The notes below the pieces were generated by a model. The model was given only the letters and a program-made list of their open reading frames with translations. It ran no database searches and was not told where the DNA came from. Positions 5,755-11,192 of a DNA stretch of 11,192 nt are shown one piece after another. This DNA comes from Thermoleophilaceae bacterium (GTDB taxonomy: Bacteria; Actinomycetota; Thermoleophilia; Solirubrobacterales; Thermoleophilaceae). Both the position numbers and the translations under genes were made by a program. The stretch is taken from the NCBI GenBank assembly GCA_013813135.1, contig JACCSF010000233.1, forward strand, positions 1 to 11,192. The letters are read 5' to 3'. The first letter of the stretch is position 1. Each line of letters begins with the position of its first letter.

Positions 5755-6627
5755 GTGAGCCGGCGGCGAGCCCAACGACGAATCAGGCGCGCCGCCACCC
5801 TGGCGATCCTCACCGCGGCGGCGCTTCCCGCCGCCGCGCAAGCGGGCGTCGTCGAGCCCGTTTCGGTCACCCGCCAGACCGACGTCCCCGCCGGTCAGAC
5901 CCGCTCCCTCACCCTCAAATGCCCGGCCCGCGCCGTCGCCCTCAACGCCACCGCGACCTCCGCCCTCGACGCGACCAGCTCGCTCCCCGGCGCCGACGCT
6001 CGCCGCTGGACCTTCCGCTTCACCGCCGGCGACACGGCAACCACCGGCGGAGCCGTCCTGCGCTGCGTCCGCCTGCGCCTGCCCGAGCGCGTCTCGGGCG
6101 TCGGGCTTGCCGTGGAGACGAAGTTCCAACCTGTCCTCGAGGTGCCCCCGGGCTCGACCGTCAAGGTCGGTATGCGCTGCTCGCACGGCAATGTCCCCAC
6201 CGGCTGGGGCCTCGACCGCACCGGCGCCGACAACGGGCTGGCGATCGCGGCCGCGGTTCCCACCAAGCGCGGCTGGTCCTTCGCCATCGAGAACGCCGGC
6301 ACGACCCCCGCCGCCGGCAACCTCAGCACCCGCTGCCTCGAGCGCAAGCAGCGCGCCTCCAGCGGCCAGCGCCACGCCTTCTCCACCCGCGTCGCCTCCT
6401 TCAACGAGCAGCTCGAAGGCAGCGGCACCACGAGCCGGTCGTGCAAGCGGGGCGAATTCAGTGTCGCCACTGGCCTCTCGCTACCCGCCTCCGACGACAT
6501 CCTCCTCACCCACACGCTCGTGGTCGGCCAGCGCGGCGGCGAGTGGAGCTTCGCTCAGCCCTCCGGCGCCACGTCAGTCAAGACAAGCCTCGTCTGCCTC
6601 GCGCGCACCACCGGCTTTCACCGCTAG
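5755..6627 (+). CDS. Secreted protein of three ~87-residue Cys-pair repeats, unknown function
   Basis: A 290-residue protein with a twin-basic N-terminus (RRRAQRRIRR), a hydrophobic core (ATLAILTAAALPAAAQA) and signal-peptidase site near residue 30, so it is exported. The mature part holds exactly six Cys in three matching pairs: C56/C104, C142/C194 and C230/C281. First Cys recur every 86-88 residues. Each repeat has a Gly/Ala-rich stretch after the first Cys, then a W-x-F motif (WTF 85, WSF 174, WSF 264), then the second Cys 17-20 residues later. I infer three small beta-rich domains, each with one disulfide. No catalytic motif is seen. The GTG at 5755 follows a TAGGTT box (5741-5746) by eight bases, suggesting leaderless translation; an in-frame ATG at 5737 would add six residues. 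Its 3' end lies 10 bases from the convergent next gene. Confidence 0.8.
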   Translation: MSRRRAQRRIRRAATLAILTAAALPAAAQAGVVEPVSVTRQTDVPAGQTRSLTLKCPARAVALNATATSALDATSSLPGADARRWTFRFTAGDTATTGGAVLRCVRLRLPERVSGVGLAVETKFQPVLEVPPGSTVKVGMRCSHGNVPTGWGLDRTGADNGLAIAAAVPTKRGWSFAIENAGTTPAAGNLSTRCLERKQRASSGQRHAFSTRVASFNEQLEGSGTTSRSCKRGEFSVATGLSLPASDDILLTHTLVVGQRGGEWSFAQPSGATSVKTSLVCLARTTGFHR

Positions 6628-6637
6628 CCGCCAGGTG

Positions 6638-7513
6638 CTACCGCGCGCGCCTCAGCTCCGGCTGGCGCAGAGTCGCCTCCCAGTCCACGGCGACATCCCC
6701 CTCCGACGAGACCAGCACGTCGATCGGCGTGTGGACCCGGTCCTCGTTCCCCGGTCGCAGCCTCGCCAGCGCCAGCAGCGGTACTCGGTCCGTGATGGCG
6801 ATCGTCTTGCCGTCGCGCAGCTCCAGGGAGATCCGCCACTCGTCGCGCTGATCCACGCGTGAGCGCAGCGGACTCAGAGAAAGGAGGTCCGCCGAGGCCA
6901 GTCCCCACCCGGCACGGCGCTGATCCAGCTCCTCGTGGTGGCCGTTGACGTCGTGGATCTCGATCTCCCCGAGACCCGGCCACTCCTCCGGCTCCGGCCA
7001 GTCGTACTGCTCCTCGCCGCTCAGGAAGGTCAGCTTCGCGCCGATCCACTCTCCGGTCGCCGTCCAGTCGACGATCGCGACGGTGCGCTCGTTCTCGTGG
7101 GCCAGCACCATCACCCCGGCGCCCGGACCGACGATCCCGCGGATCTCGCGCGGGATGTGCTGGCGCACGCAGACCTCCACGTCGCCCCCCGGCCGGCGCA
7201 CCCTCATCCGGATCAGCGCGACCTCGATCACCCGGCCGGTCACCTCGATCGCGGGCAGGTCGGCCAGCCCGGTGATCGCCGCGCCGCACGCCAGCGTGCA
7301 CGCGTGCAGCCGCTCGATCACCTGCGGGTCGAGCTCGAACTCGATCGTGTCCTGGACGTCGGGCTCGACCAGAGGCTCGGGGGGCGGCGTTGCGGGGCGC
7401 TCGAGCGGCATCGGCGGGGCGGGCCGCACCGGAGCCTCCGTGAACGCGCGCAGCAGCCCGCGCCGCCGCACGCGCTTGCCAAGCTCGGTCAGGTCAATTC
7501 GTCGTTCCGCCAC
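6638..7513 (-). CDS. Conserved-looking protein of unknown function
   Basis: A 291-residue soluble protein with no signal peptide or membrane segment. The N-terminus is basic (RRIDLTELGKRVRRRGLL), followed by a Pro-rich linker (about residues 32-55) and a mainly beta-strand body. One segment, TGRVIEVALIRMRVRRPGGD to VMVLAHENERTVAIVDW, resembles the beta-barrel module of many actinobacterial membrane proteins that ends in a V.VDP.....IDW motif, but this is only a resemblance. The second half (IEIHDVNGHHEELDQRRAGW, then SLELRDGKTIAITDRVPLL) matches nothing I recognise. The GTG start (7513-7511) is fixed by a good ribosome site, GGGAGGT, five to six bases upstream; longer readings of this frame run into the acyl-CoA dehydrogenase on the other strand and are not real. 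It is divergent from that gene by 52 bases and convergent with the Cys-repeat gene. Confidence 0.75.
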   Translation of the reverse strand: MAERRIDLTELGKRVRRRGLLRAFTEAPVRPAPPMPLERPATPPPEPLVEPDVQDTIEFELDPQVIERLHACTLACGAAITGLADLPAIEVTGRVIEVALIRMRVRRPGGDVEVCVRQHIPREIRGIVGPGAGVMVLAHENERTVAIVDWTATGEWIGAKLTFLSGEEQYDWPEPEEWPGLGEIEIHDVNGHHEELDQRRAGWGLASADLLSLSPLRSRVDQRDEWRISLELRDGKTIAITDRVPLLALARLRPGNEDRVHTPIDVLVSSEGDVAVDWEATLRQPELRRAR

Positions 7514-7523
7514 ACCTACCTCC

Positions 7524-7556
7524 CGAATCGAGCGTAACCCACGTAAGTAGGATTCG
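7524..7556. promoter_or_regulatory. Divergent intergenic region with inverted repeat and -10-like box
   Basis: The 52 bases between the two divergent starts hold CGAATC (7524-7529) and GATTCG (7551-7556), a perfect 6-base inverted repeat with a 21-base spacer. TAGGAT (7548-7553) overlaps the right arm and sits about 12 bases before the acyl-CoA dehydrogenase ATG, where a -10 box could be. A regulator bound here could control both genes. No ribosome site is seen before the ATG at 7566. Confidence 0.3.
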
Positions 7557-7565
7557 CCCCCGGTC

Positions 7566-8699
7566 ATGGACCTTTGTTTGAGCGACGAACAGCGCGACAT
7601 CCAGCGTCTTGTGCGAGATTTCGCCGACGGCGAGGTGCGTCCGGTCGCCGAGGAGCTCGACCGCACCAAGAGCTTCCCGTACGAGATTGTGCAGAAACTG
7701 GGCAAACTCGGGCTGATGGGCATCCCCCACCCGCAGGAGTACGGCGGCGGGGGAGCCGACAACCTGAGCTACACGCTCGCGATCGAGGAGCTGGCGCGGG
7801 TGGACTCGAGCGTGGGCATCACCGTCGCCGCTCACACCTCGCTCGGGACCGGGCCGATCGTGGCCTTCGGCAGCGAACAGCAGAAGCAGGAGTGGCTGCC
7901 GGCCCTGTGCGCCGGCGAGCAGCTGGCCGCCTTCGGCCTCACCGAGCCCGAGGCCGGCTCGGACGCCGGCAACACCCGCACGCGCGCCGTCGCCGACAAC
8001 GGCGACTGGGTCATCAACGGCGCCAAGCAGTTCATCACCAACGCCGGCACCGACATCACGGGCGTCGTGACCATCACCGCCCGCACCGGCGACTCCGAGG
8101 TCTCCAACCTCCTCGTGCCCAACGGCACGCCCGGCTACGAGATCGGCGAGGCCTACCGCAAGATGGGCTGGAACGCCTCGGATACCCGGCCGCTGAGCTT
8201 CGAGGACTGCCGCGTGCCCGACGAGAACCTGCTCGGTCCGCGCGGCGAGGGCTTCAAGCAGTTCCTGCAGACGCTCGACGGCGGGCGCATCGGCGTCGCC
8301 GCGATGGGCCTCGGCCTCGCCCAGGGCGCGCTCGACGAGGCGTTGAGCTACGCCAAGGAGCGGATCGCCTTCGGCAAGCCGATCTCCAAGTACCAGGCGA
8401 TCCAGGCCAAGCTCGCCGACATGTCGACCGAGGTCGAGGCCGCCCGGCTGCTCACGTACAAGGCCGCGCTCGAGAAGGACGCCGGCAAGCCGTTCGGCCT
8501 GACCGCCGCGCAGGCCAAGCTGAAGACGGGCCGGCTCGCCGTGCGCGTCGCCGAGGAGGCCGTGCAGATCCACGGCGGCTACGGCTACATCGAGGAGTAC
8601 CCCGTCTGCCGCTTCTACCGCGACGCCAAGATCCTCACGATCGGCGAGGGCACCGACGAGGTGCAGCAGATGGTGATCGCGCGGGCGCTGGGCTGCTGA
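7566..8699 (+). CDS. Acyl-CoA dehydrogenase
   Basis: A 377-residue, full-length FAD flavoprotein that oxidises acyl-CoA to trans-2-enoyl-CoA and passes electrons to electron-transfer flavoprotein; it acts in the cytoplasm in fatty-acid or branched-chain acyl-CoA breakdown. The N-terminal helical domain (LSDEQRDIQRLVRDFADGEV) leads to the beta domain with signature 1, AFGLTEPEAGSDAGNT, and the KQFITNAG flavin-contact strand. The C-terminal helical domain has RIAFGKPISKYQAIQ and signature 2, QIHGGYGYIEEYPVCRFYRD. The catalytic base is E361 in IGEGTDEVQ, the position used by short-chain and butyryl-type enzymes rather than isovaleryl-type. Chain-length preference cannot be read more finely. The ATG at 7566 is the only sensible start. 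It diverges from the unknown protein at 6638-7513 and ends seven bases before the convergent DUF2283 gene. Confidence 0.95.
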   Translation: MDLCLSDEQRDIQRLVRDFADGEVRPVAEELDRTKSFPYEIVQKLGKLGLMGIPHPQEYGGGGADNLSYTLAIEELARVDSSVGITVAAHTSLGTGPIVAFGSEQQKQEWLPALCAGEQLAAFGLTEPEAGSDAGNTRTRAVADNGDWVINGAKQFITNAGTDITGVVTITARTGDSEVSNLLVPNGTPGYEIGEAYRKMGWNASDTRPLSFEDCRVPDENLLGPRGEGFKQFLQTLDGGRIGVAAMGLGLAQGALDEALSYAKERIAFGKPISKYQAIQAKLADMSTEVEAARLLTYKAALEKDAGKPFGLTAAQAKLKTGRLAVRVAEEAVQIHGGYGYIEEYPVCRFYRDAKILTIGEGTDEVQQMVIARALGC

Positions 8700-8705
8700 G
8701 GGCCG

Positions 8706-8993
8706 CTAAGCCGCTCGCGAGGCGATCGCCTGCGAGAGCTCGTCCGGACCGACCACGAGGCGCGCTTCCGGGGTCGTGATGACCGCCTCGCCGTCCTCTT
8801 CGAGGTGCCAGCGAGCGTTCAGGATCGTGATGCCCACCAGCCGGCCACGGTTGTCGTACCGCAGCGCGTGTCCCTCGGAAGACGCGTCGAAATTGGAGGC
8901 GGTCTCCGGATCCCCGACATGCAGATAGAGAACGTCCGCATCGGCGTCGTAGCTGACGCGGTCGAACTCGGTGTCTCCGATCGTCACGCTCAC
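8706..8993 (-). CDS. DUF2283 family protein, possible antitoxin partner
   Basis: A 95-residue protein whose centre has the DUF2283 hallmark: RVSYDADADVLYLHVGD (residues 12-28), then a GHALRYDNRGRLVGITILNA strand pair. The family is a small beta-rich fold of unknown biochemistry, often found beside small toxin-like genes. The GTG start (8993-8991) is preceded by GGAGG with five bases spacing and overlaps the stop of the upstream gene as GTGA, so the two are translationally coupled. The C-terminal part (EARLVVGPDELSQAIASRAA) is helical. Neighbouring a BECR-nuclease-like protein, it could be its neutralising partner; this is inference from gene order. Confidence 0.8.
   Translation of the reverse strand: MSVTIGDTEFDRVSYDADADVLYLHVGDPETASNFDASSEGHALRYDNRGRLVGITILNARWHLEEDGEAVITTPEARLVVGPDELSQAIASRAA
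8714..8736. terminator. Possible bidirectional hairpin between convergent genes
   Basis: CTCGC (8714-8718) and GCGAG (8732-8736) flank the 12-base palindrome AGGCGATCGCCT (8720-8731). Together they can fold as a nine-pair stem with one bulged G and a GATC loop. It lies inside the last codons of the DUF2283 gene and 15 bases past the acyl-CoA dehydrogenase stop. No T-run follows. Confidence 0.3.
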
Positions 8994-9292
8994 GGCATCC
9001 TCCGTCGAGCAAAGGCCGTAACGATCCAGCCCCGCTCGCCTTCGTAGGCTACAACCACCTGAAGCCACCGACTGGGGCCCTCTTTCTTGAGGAGGTACCA
9101 GTACTCGTTGTCTCGTTGGCCCAGAAGTCGCGAGTAGGGACCGCGAACCGCGGCGAGGACCTCCCGTCGGTGATCAACCAATTCCGGGTGCTCGACCACG
9201 ATGTGACCCCAGCGTTCGAAGGTCAGCTCCACGAGGCGTCCATCCGGGTCCTTGACCTTCGCCAGTACGTCCCTTGAAGCTCCTTGCTCCAC
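8990..9292 (-). CDS. Small BECR-nuclease-like protein (RelE/PBECR/DUF4258-type), possible toxin
   Basis: A 100-residue protein with the layout of phage-linked barnase/EndoU/colicin/RelE-like (BECR) RNases. An N-terminal strand and helix hold RWGHIVVEHPELVDHRREVL (about residues 26-45) with conserved-looking His and Glu. A YSRLLGQRDNEYWYLLKK strand pair follows, then WLQVVVAYEGERGWIVTAFA ending in basic residues RRRMP. The pattern of helix, strand pair with Tyr/Arg, and a final VTAF/Y strand with Arg is that of these small nucleases; I cannot say which subfamily. The GTG at 9292-9290 is the best in-frame start but has no clear ribosome site; an AAGGG precedes a CTG about 30 bases further in. 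The stop overlaps the DUF2283 GTG as GTGA. It lies 46 bases downstream of acetolactate decarboxylase on the same strand. Confidence 0.65.
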   Translation of the reverse strand: MEQGASRDVLAKVKDPDGRLVELTFERWGHIVVEHPELVDHRREVLAAVRGPYSRLLGQRDNEYWYLLKKEGPSRWLQVVVAYEGERGWIVTAFARRRMP

Positions 9293-9338
9293 ACCCGCTG
9301 AAGGCCAGCGCGACGGAGACTCGTCCCCCGCTGGGCTG

Positions 9339-10124
9339 CTAGCCCGCGCCCTCGATCCGCGCCAGCGCCTGCTCGTCCACATGCCCCTCCCCCAGCTCCA
9401 CGCCCGGTGGGAGCTCCACGTGCAGGTCGCTCGACGGGTCCAGCCGCAGGCGGCCCACGCGCGGCCGGCACTCCAGCACGTGGCCGCCGCGCGTACGGTC
9501 CTCCGAGATGAAATGGAGGTGGTGGCCGACCACCTCCAGCCCGGACGCGTAGTCGGGGAAGCGGAAGCCGACCAGCGTGCCGCTCACGTCGTGCAACTCG
9601 AATACGTGCTGCTCGGCGGCCACTTCGGCCAGCGGCCGGTAGGGCGGGCTCTGGCGCGGCACCGAGCGGGCGCGCACCAACTCGAACTCGCCGTCCACGC
9701 GCACCGCGCAGGCAGCGCTGTCGGAGTGCTGCTCGATCAGTCCCAGCAGCCCGAAGTGGTCGAGCGGGCCGGGCAGCCCCACGTCGACGGCCGCCTCGAA
9801 CGGCACCACCACCGCGAAGGGCGTCCGCGCGGAAGCCGGCACCGGATGCACCAGGCCCTCTATGTCCGCGCGGTAGAAGCTCCCGTCGAGGGCGATCATC
9901 TCGCCGTCCAGCCCGTTCAGCGTGCCCAGCCCCAGGTCTCCGTGCCGCGCCAGCTCAGCGAACGTCAGGTCCCCCTCGTAGGCGCCGTCGAGCAGCGCGG
10001 CGATCGTCGAGGCCTGGAACAGCACGTACGGCTCGCGGTCGGCGTGCGCCTCGGACAGACGCAGCGCGTGCACGTGCAGGTTGGCGACCATCCGCTCGTC
10101 GAGCATCGGCGCCGAGTGTGGCAT
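9339..10124 (-). CDS. budA: Alpha-acetolactate decarboxylase
   Basis: A 261-residue cytoplasmic enzyme that converts (S)-2-acetolactate to (R)-acetoin and CO2 (EC 4.1.1.5), diverting surplus acetolactate from valine/leucine synthesis toward acetoin and butanediol. The family signature is nearly complete: FQASTIAALLDGAYEGDLTF (36-55), HGDLGLGTLNGLDGEMIALD (61-80), TPFAVVVPF (101-109), VRARSVPRQ (R153, active-site Arg), and the metal site HHLHFISEDRTRGGHVLE. There the Zn ligands are H202, H204 and H215, at the same spacing as in the Bacillus enzyme. The ATG at 10124-10122 is taken as start; an ATG at 10106 is possible, and longer readings of this frame run through the next two genes and are not real. 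No acetolactate synthase or butanediol dehydrogenase lies nearby. Confidence 0.93.
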   Translation of the reverse strand: MPHSAPMLDERMVANLHVHALRLSEAHADREPYVLFQASTIAALLDGAYEGDLTFAELARHGDLGLGTLNGLDGEMIALDGSFYRADIEGLVHPVPASARTPFAVVVPFEAAVDVGLPGPLDHFGLLGLIEQHSDSAACAVRVDGEFELVRARSVPRQSPPYRPLAEVAAEQHVFELHDVSGTLVGFRFPDYASGLEVVGHHLHFISEDRTRGGHVLECRPRVGRLRLDPSSDLHVELPPGVELGEGHVDEQALARIEGAG

Positions 10125-10132
10125 CGGACCAC

Positions 10133-10161
10133 TTGATCGGGGTCTCCGAGAGGCGTAGCGT
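10133..10161 (+). promoter_or_regulatory. Predicted housekeeping-type promoter
   Basis: TTGATC (10133-10138) and TAGCGT (10156-10161) are separated by exactly 17 bases, the ideal spacing for a main sigma factor. Transcription would start near 10168, giving a leader of about 32 bases before the ATG at 10200 with its GGAGGAGG site. Confidence 0.5.
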
Positions 10162-10199
10162 CGCCCGTGGACTTGCAACCCCCGACGGAGGAGGACTCC

Positions 10200-10556
10200 A
10201 TGGCGGATGCCGGATTGTTCATTGGATGGGGGCAGGTGGTGCGTGGGCGCGAGGGGGCGGCGGTCGACGGGTTCAACGAGACCGTCGAGTTCCTCGGCCA
10301 GCTGCAGGGTGATGGGCGTATTGAGAACTTCGAGATCTGCTTCCTCGACCCGCACGGCGGCGACCTCGCCGGCTTCATGCTGGTGCGAGGCAGCACCGAG
10401 CAGATGGACGCCGTCCGCTCCGACGATGAGTTCCTGCGCCACATGACGCGCGCGGACCTGCACGTCGAGAACCTGGGGCTGATCGGGGCATTCCTCGGAG
10501 AGGGCATCGCCCGCCAGATGGCGGTCTACCAAGAGGAGATCGGCGCGCTGGCCTGA
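10200..10556 (+). CDS. Conserved hypothetical protein, probable dimeric alpha/beta-barrel type
   Basis: A 118-residue soluble protein reading MADAGLFIGWGQVVRGREGA, then a helix (FNETVEFLGQLQGDGRIENF), strands FEICFLDPHGGDLAGFMLVR, a helix GSTEQMDAVRSDDEFLRHMT, and a C-terminal helix GIARQMAVYQEEIGAL. The strand-helix-strand-strand-helix-strand pattern with the G..E....LR.D.EF block resembles ferredoxin-like dimeric alpha/beta-barrel proteins (EthD, YCII and monooxygenase relatives). I recall similar unnamed actinobacterial proteins but no proven function, and no catalytic residues are evident. The ATG at 10200 is chosen because GGAGGAGG lies six bases upstream, the strongest ribosome site in the window; an upstream in-frame GTG at 10167 is rejected. 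It forms a one-gene unit with its own promoter and 3' hairpin, back to back with budA. Confidence 0.8.
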   Translation: MADAGLFIGWGQVVRGREGAAVDGFNETVEFLGQLQGDGRIENFEICFLDPHGGDLAGFMLVRGSTEQMDAVRSDDEFLRHMTRADLHVENLGLIGAFLGEGIARQMAVYQEEIGALA

Positions 10557-10572
10557 TCGTGGCCGGCCGTTC

Positions 10573-10598
10573 GGGCGGCGGCGCACCTGCCGCCGCCC
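10573..10598. terminator. Perfect 10-bp GC hairpin between convergent genes
   Basis: GGGCGGCGGC (10573-10582) pairs perfectly with GCCGCCGCCC (10589-10598) around the loop GCACCT. It lies 17 bases after the stop of the plus-strand gene and 30 bases after the stop of vapC coming the other way, so it can serve both. There is no T-run. Confidence 0.6.
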
Positions 10599-10627
10599 GC
10601 GGCTGTCGTACCGAGTCCGCCGCGGCC

Positions 10628-11065
10628 TCAGTCCGGCACCAGAACAAACCCACTGCGGGCTGCCGCGGCGCGCAGCTCGTCGTCGAAGCAGGCGAACGCC
10701 TCGCATTGCGGGTCGGCGCCCGCCGCCGCGAGCCCGCTGGCCAGCTGGATCGCGTCGTAGGGGCGCAGGCCGTGCGTCGCGGTTAGCTGCGCGGCGGACT
10801 CGAGCACCGCCGGCGCCGAGGCCACGGCCGCATAGGGCGGCGACTCGTCTGCCGTACCGAGAAAGTCCGCCTCGAAGGCGGCCACCAGGGTCTCGGCCTG
10901 CGCCACATCCAGTTCGCCCAGCCGCTCCTTGCGCCATAGCGCCGCGGGCACCTCCACCCGCGCAATCGCCGAGACGATCAGCGCATCGAGAGCCCGCACG
11001 ATCTCGTGGCCCGGCTCGTCGGCGTAGAGCTTGACCAAGGCGGACGAGTCCGCGAATACGCTCAG
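10628..11065 (-). CDS. vapC: VapC-type PIN-domain toxin (ribonuclease)
   Basis: A 145-residue PIN-domain protein. The four acidic positions of the metal site are visible: D6 in VFADSSALVKLYADEPG, E38 in ARVEVPAAL, D104 in LRPYDAIQLAS and D128 (or D129) in CFDDEL. VapC toxins cleave tRNA or other RNA until bound by their antitoxin. The frame has a TGA just upstream, so translation must begin within it. I choose the CTG at 11065-11063: it lies six bases after GAGGG, keeps the SVFADSS strand with catalytic D6, and overlaps the antitoxin stop as CTGA. The next choice, TTG at 11038, would delete D6. A CTG start would be weak and tie toxin output to antitoxin translation. It is convergent with the gene at 10200-10556. 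Confidence 0.88.
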   Translation of the reverse strand: MSVFADSSALVKLYADEPGHEIVRALDALIVSAIARVEVPAALWRKERLGELDVAQAETLVAAFEADFLGTADESPPYAAVASAPAVLESAAQLTATHGLRPYDAIQLASGLAAAGADPQCEAFACFDDELRAAAARSGFVLVPD

Positions 11066-11192
11066 CCGCGACCCTCGCGAACAAGGTCAGACAGCCGCCG
11101 CCCGCTGCCCGCCGCCAGCCGCGCGCGACGCACGGCGGCGTCTGCCGGACGCCTGACGGCACGCCGCGGAGCCGGCGCGAGCAGCCCTGCCC
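11062..11192 (-). CDS. Phd/YefM-like (VapB-type) antitoxin, C-terminal part (runs off the right edge)
   Basis: The last 43 codons of the gene upstream of vapC, ending GRRLSDLVREGRG with TGA at 11064-11062. The segment AGLLAPAPRRAVRRPADAAV, then a linker, then a short LSDLVREGR helix is the usual tail of Phd/YefM-type antitoxins paired with PIN toxins; this tail wraps the toxin and blocks its active site. The DNA-binding N-terminal domain lies outside the window, so the class is judged only from the tail and gene order. The stop overlaps the vapC start by four bases (CTGA). Confidence 0.65.
   Translation of the reverse strand, partial: AGLLAPAPRRAVRRPADAAVRRARLAAGSGRRLSDLVREGRG

Noticed and set aside
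7514..8573. Large minus-strand frames opposite the acyl-CoA dehydrogenase
   Set aside because: They mirror the codon pattern of a full-length, motif-complete enzyme on the plus strand.
10125..11162. Long N-terminal extension of acetolactate decarboxylase
   Set aside because: It runs through the antisense of the 118-residue gene and the vapC region in the wrong frame; the decarboxylase is full length from 10124.
11066..11162. Alternative frame through the antitoxin region
   Set aside because: The frame ending GRRLSDLVREGRG gives a Phd/YefM-like tail and a CTGA overlap with vapC; the other frames are Arg-rich shadow sequence.
1..11192. tRNA, rRNA, insertion sequence or CRISPR array
   Set aside because: No cloverleaf, rRNA-like stretch, transposase motif with terminal repeats, or repeat-spacer pattern was seen on reading both strands.

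Overview
This is a high-GC, gene-dense bacterial window with GTG starts on about half its genes. Several adjacent genes overlap by four bases (GTGA or CTGA). A deazaflavin (F420)-dependent reductase, an NYN-domain protein, Gly-rich Tim44-like and Cys-repeat secreted proteins, and possible leaderless starts point to an actinobacterium. Thermoleophilia/Solirubrobacterales is my best guess; it comes from family resemblance, not from a marker gene.

Left part (1-3002). A minus-strand operon runs leftward: a 59-residue two-helix membrane protein, a retinol-dehydrogenase-like SDR, an NYN/PIN-like ribonuclease-type protein, and an MmgE/PrpD protein that leaves the window. All junctions overlap. Diverging from it on the plus strand are an EamA/DMT transporter and a Ddn-type F420-dependent oxidoreductase.

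Middle (3003-4289) is a decayed patch. A lipoprotein with an alpha/beta-hydrolase-like start changes frame at least three times. It then reads into a chimeric frame that joins what look like a phage DNA-methyltransferase C-terminus and a phage small-terminase-like HTH domain. About 350 bases without a convincing gene follow. I read this as a small prophage or gene-transfer scar.

Right-centre (4290-8699). A Gly-rich membrane protein with two Tim44-like domains is interrupted by one extra base in a five-G run. Then come a secreted protein built of three ~87-residue Cys-pair repeats, a convergent protein of unknown function, and a divergent acyl-CoA dehydrogenase.

Right part (8700-11192). On the minus strand lies acetolactate decarboxylase, followed by a coupled pair: a BECR-nuclease-like small protein and a DUF2283 protein, which may form a toxin-antitoxin-like module. 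A single-gene plus-strand unit (recognisable promoter, strong ribosome site, perfect hairpin) follows. The window ends in a VapC PIN toxin whose CTG start overlaps the stop of a Phd/YefM-type antitoxin cut by the window edge. No rRNA, tRNA, CRISPR array or intact insertion sequence was seen.
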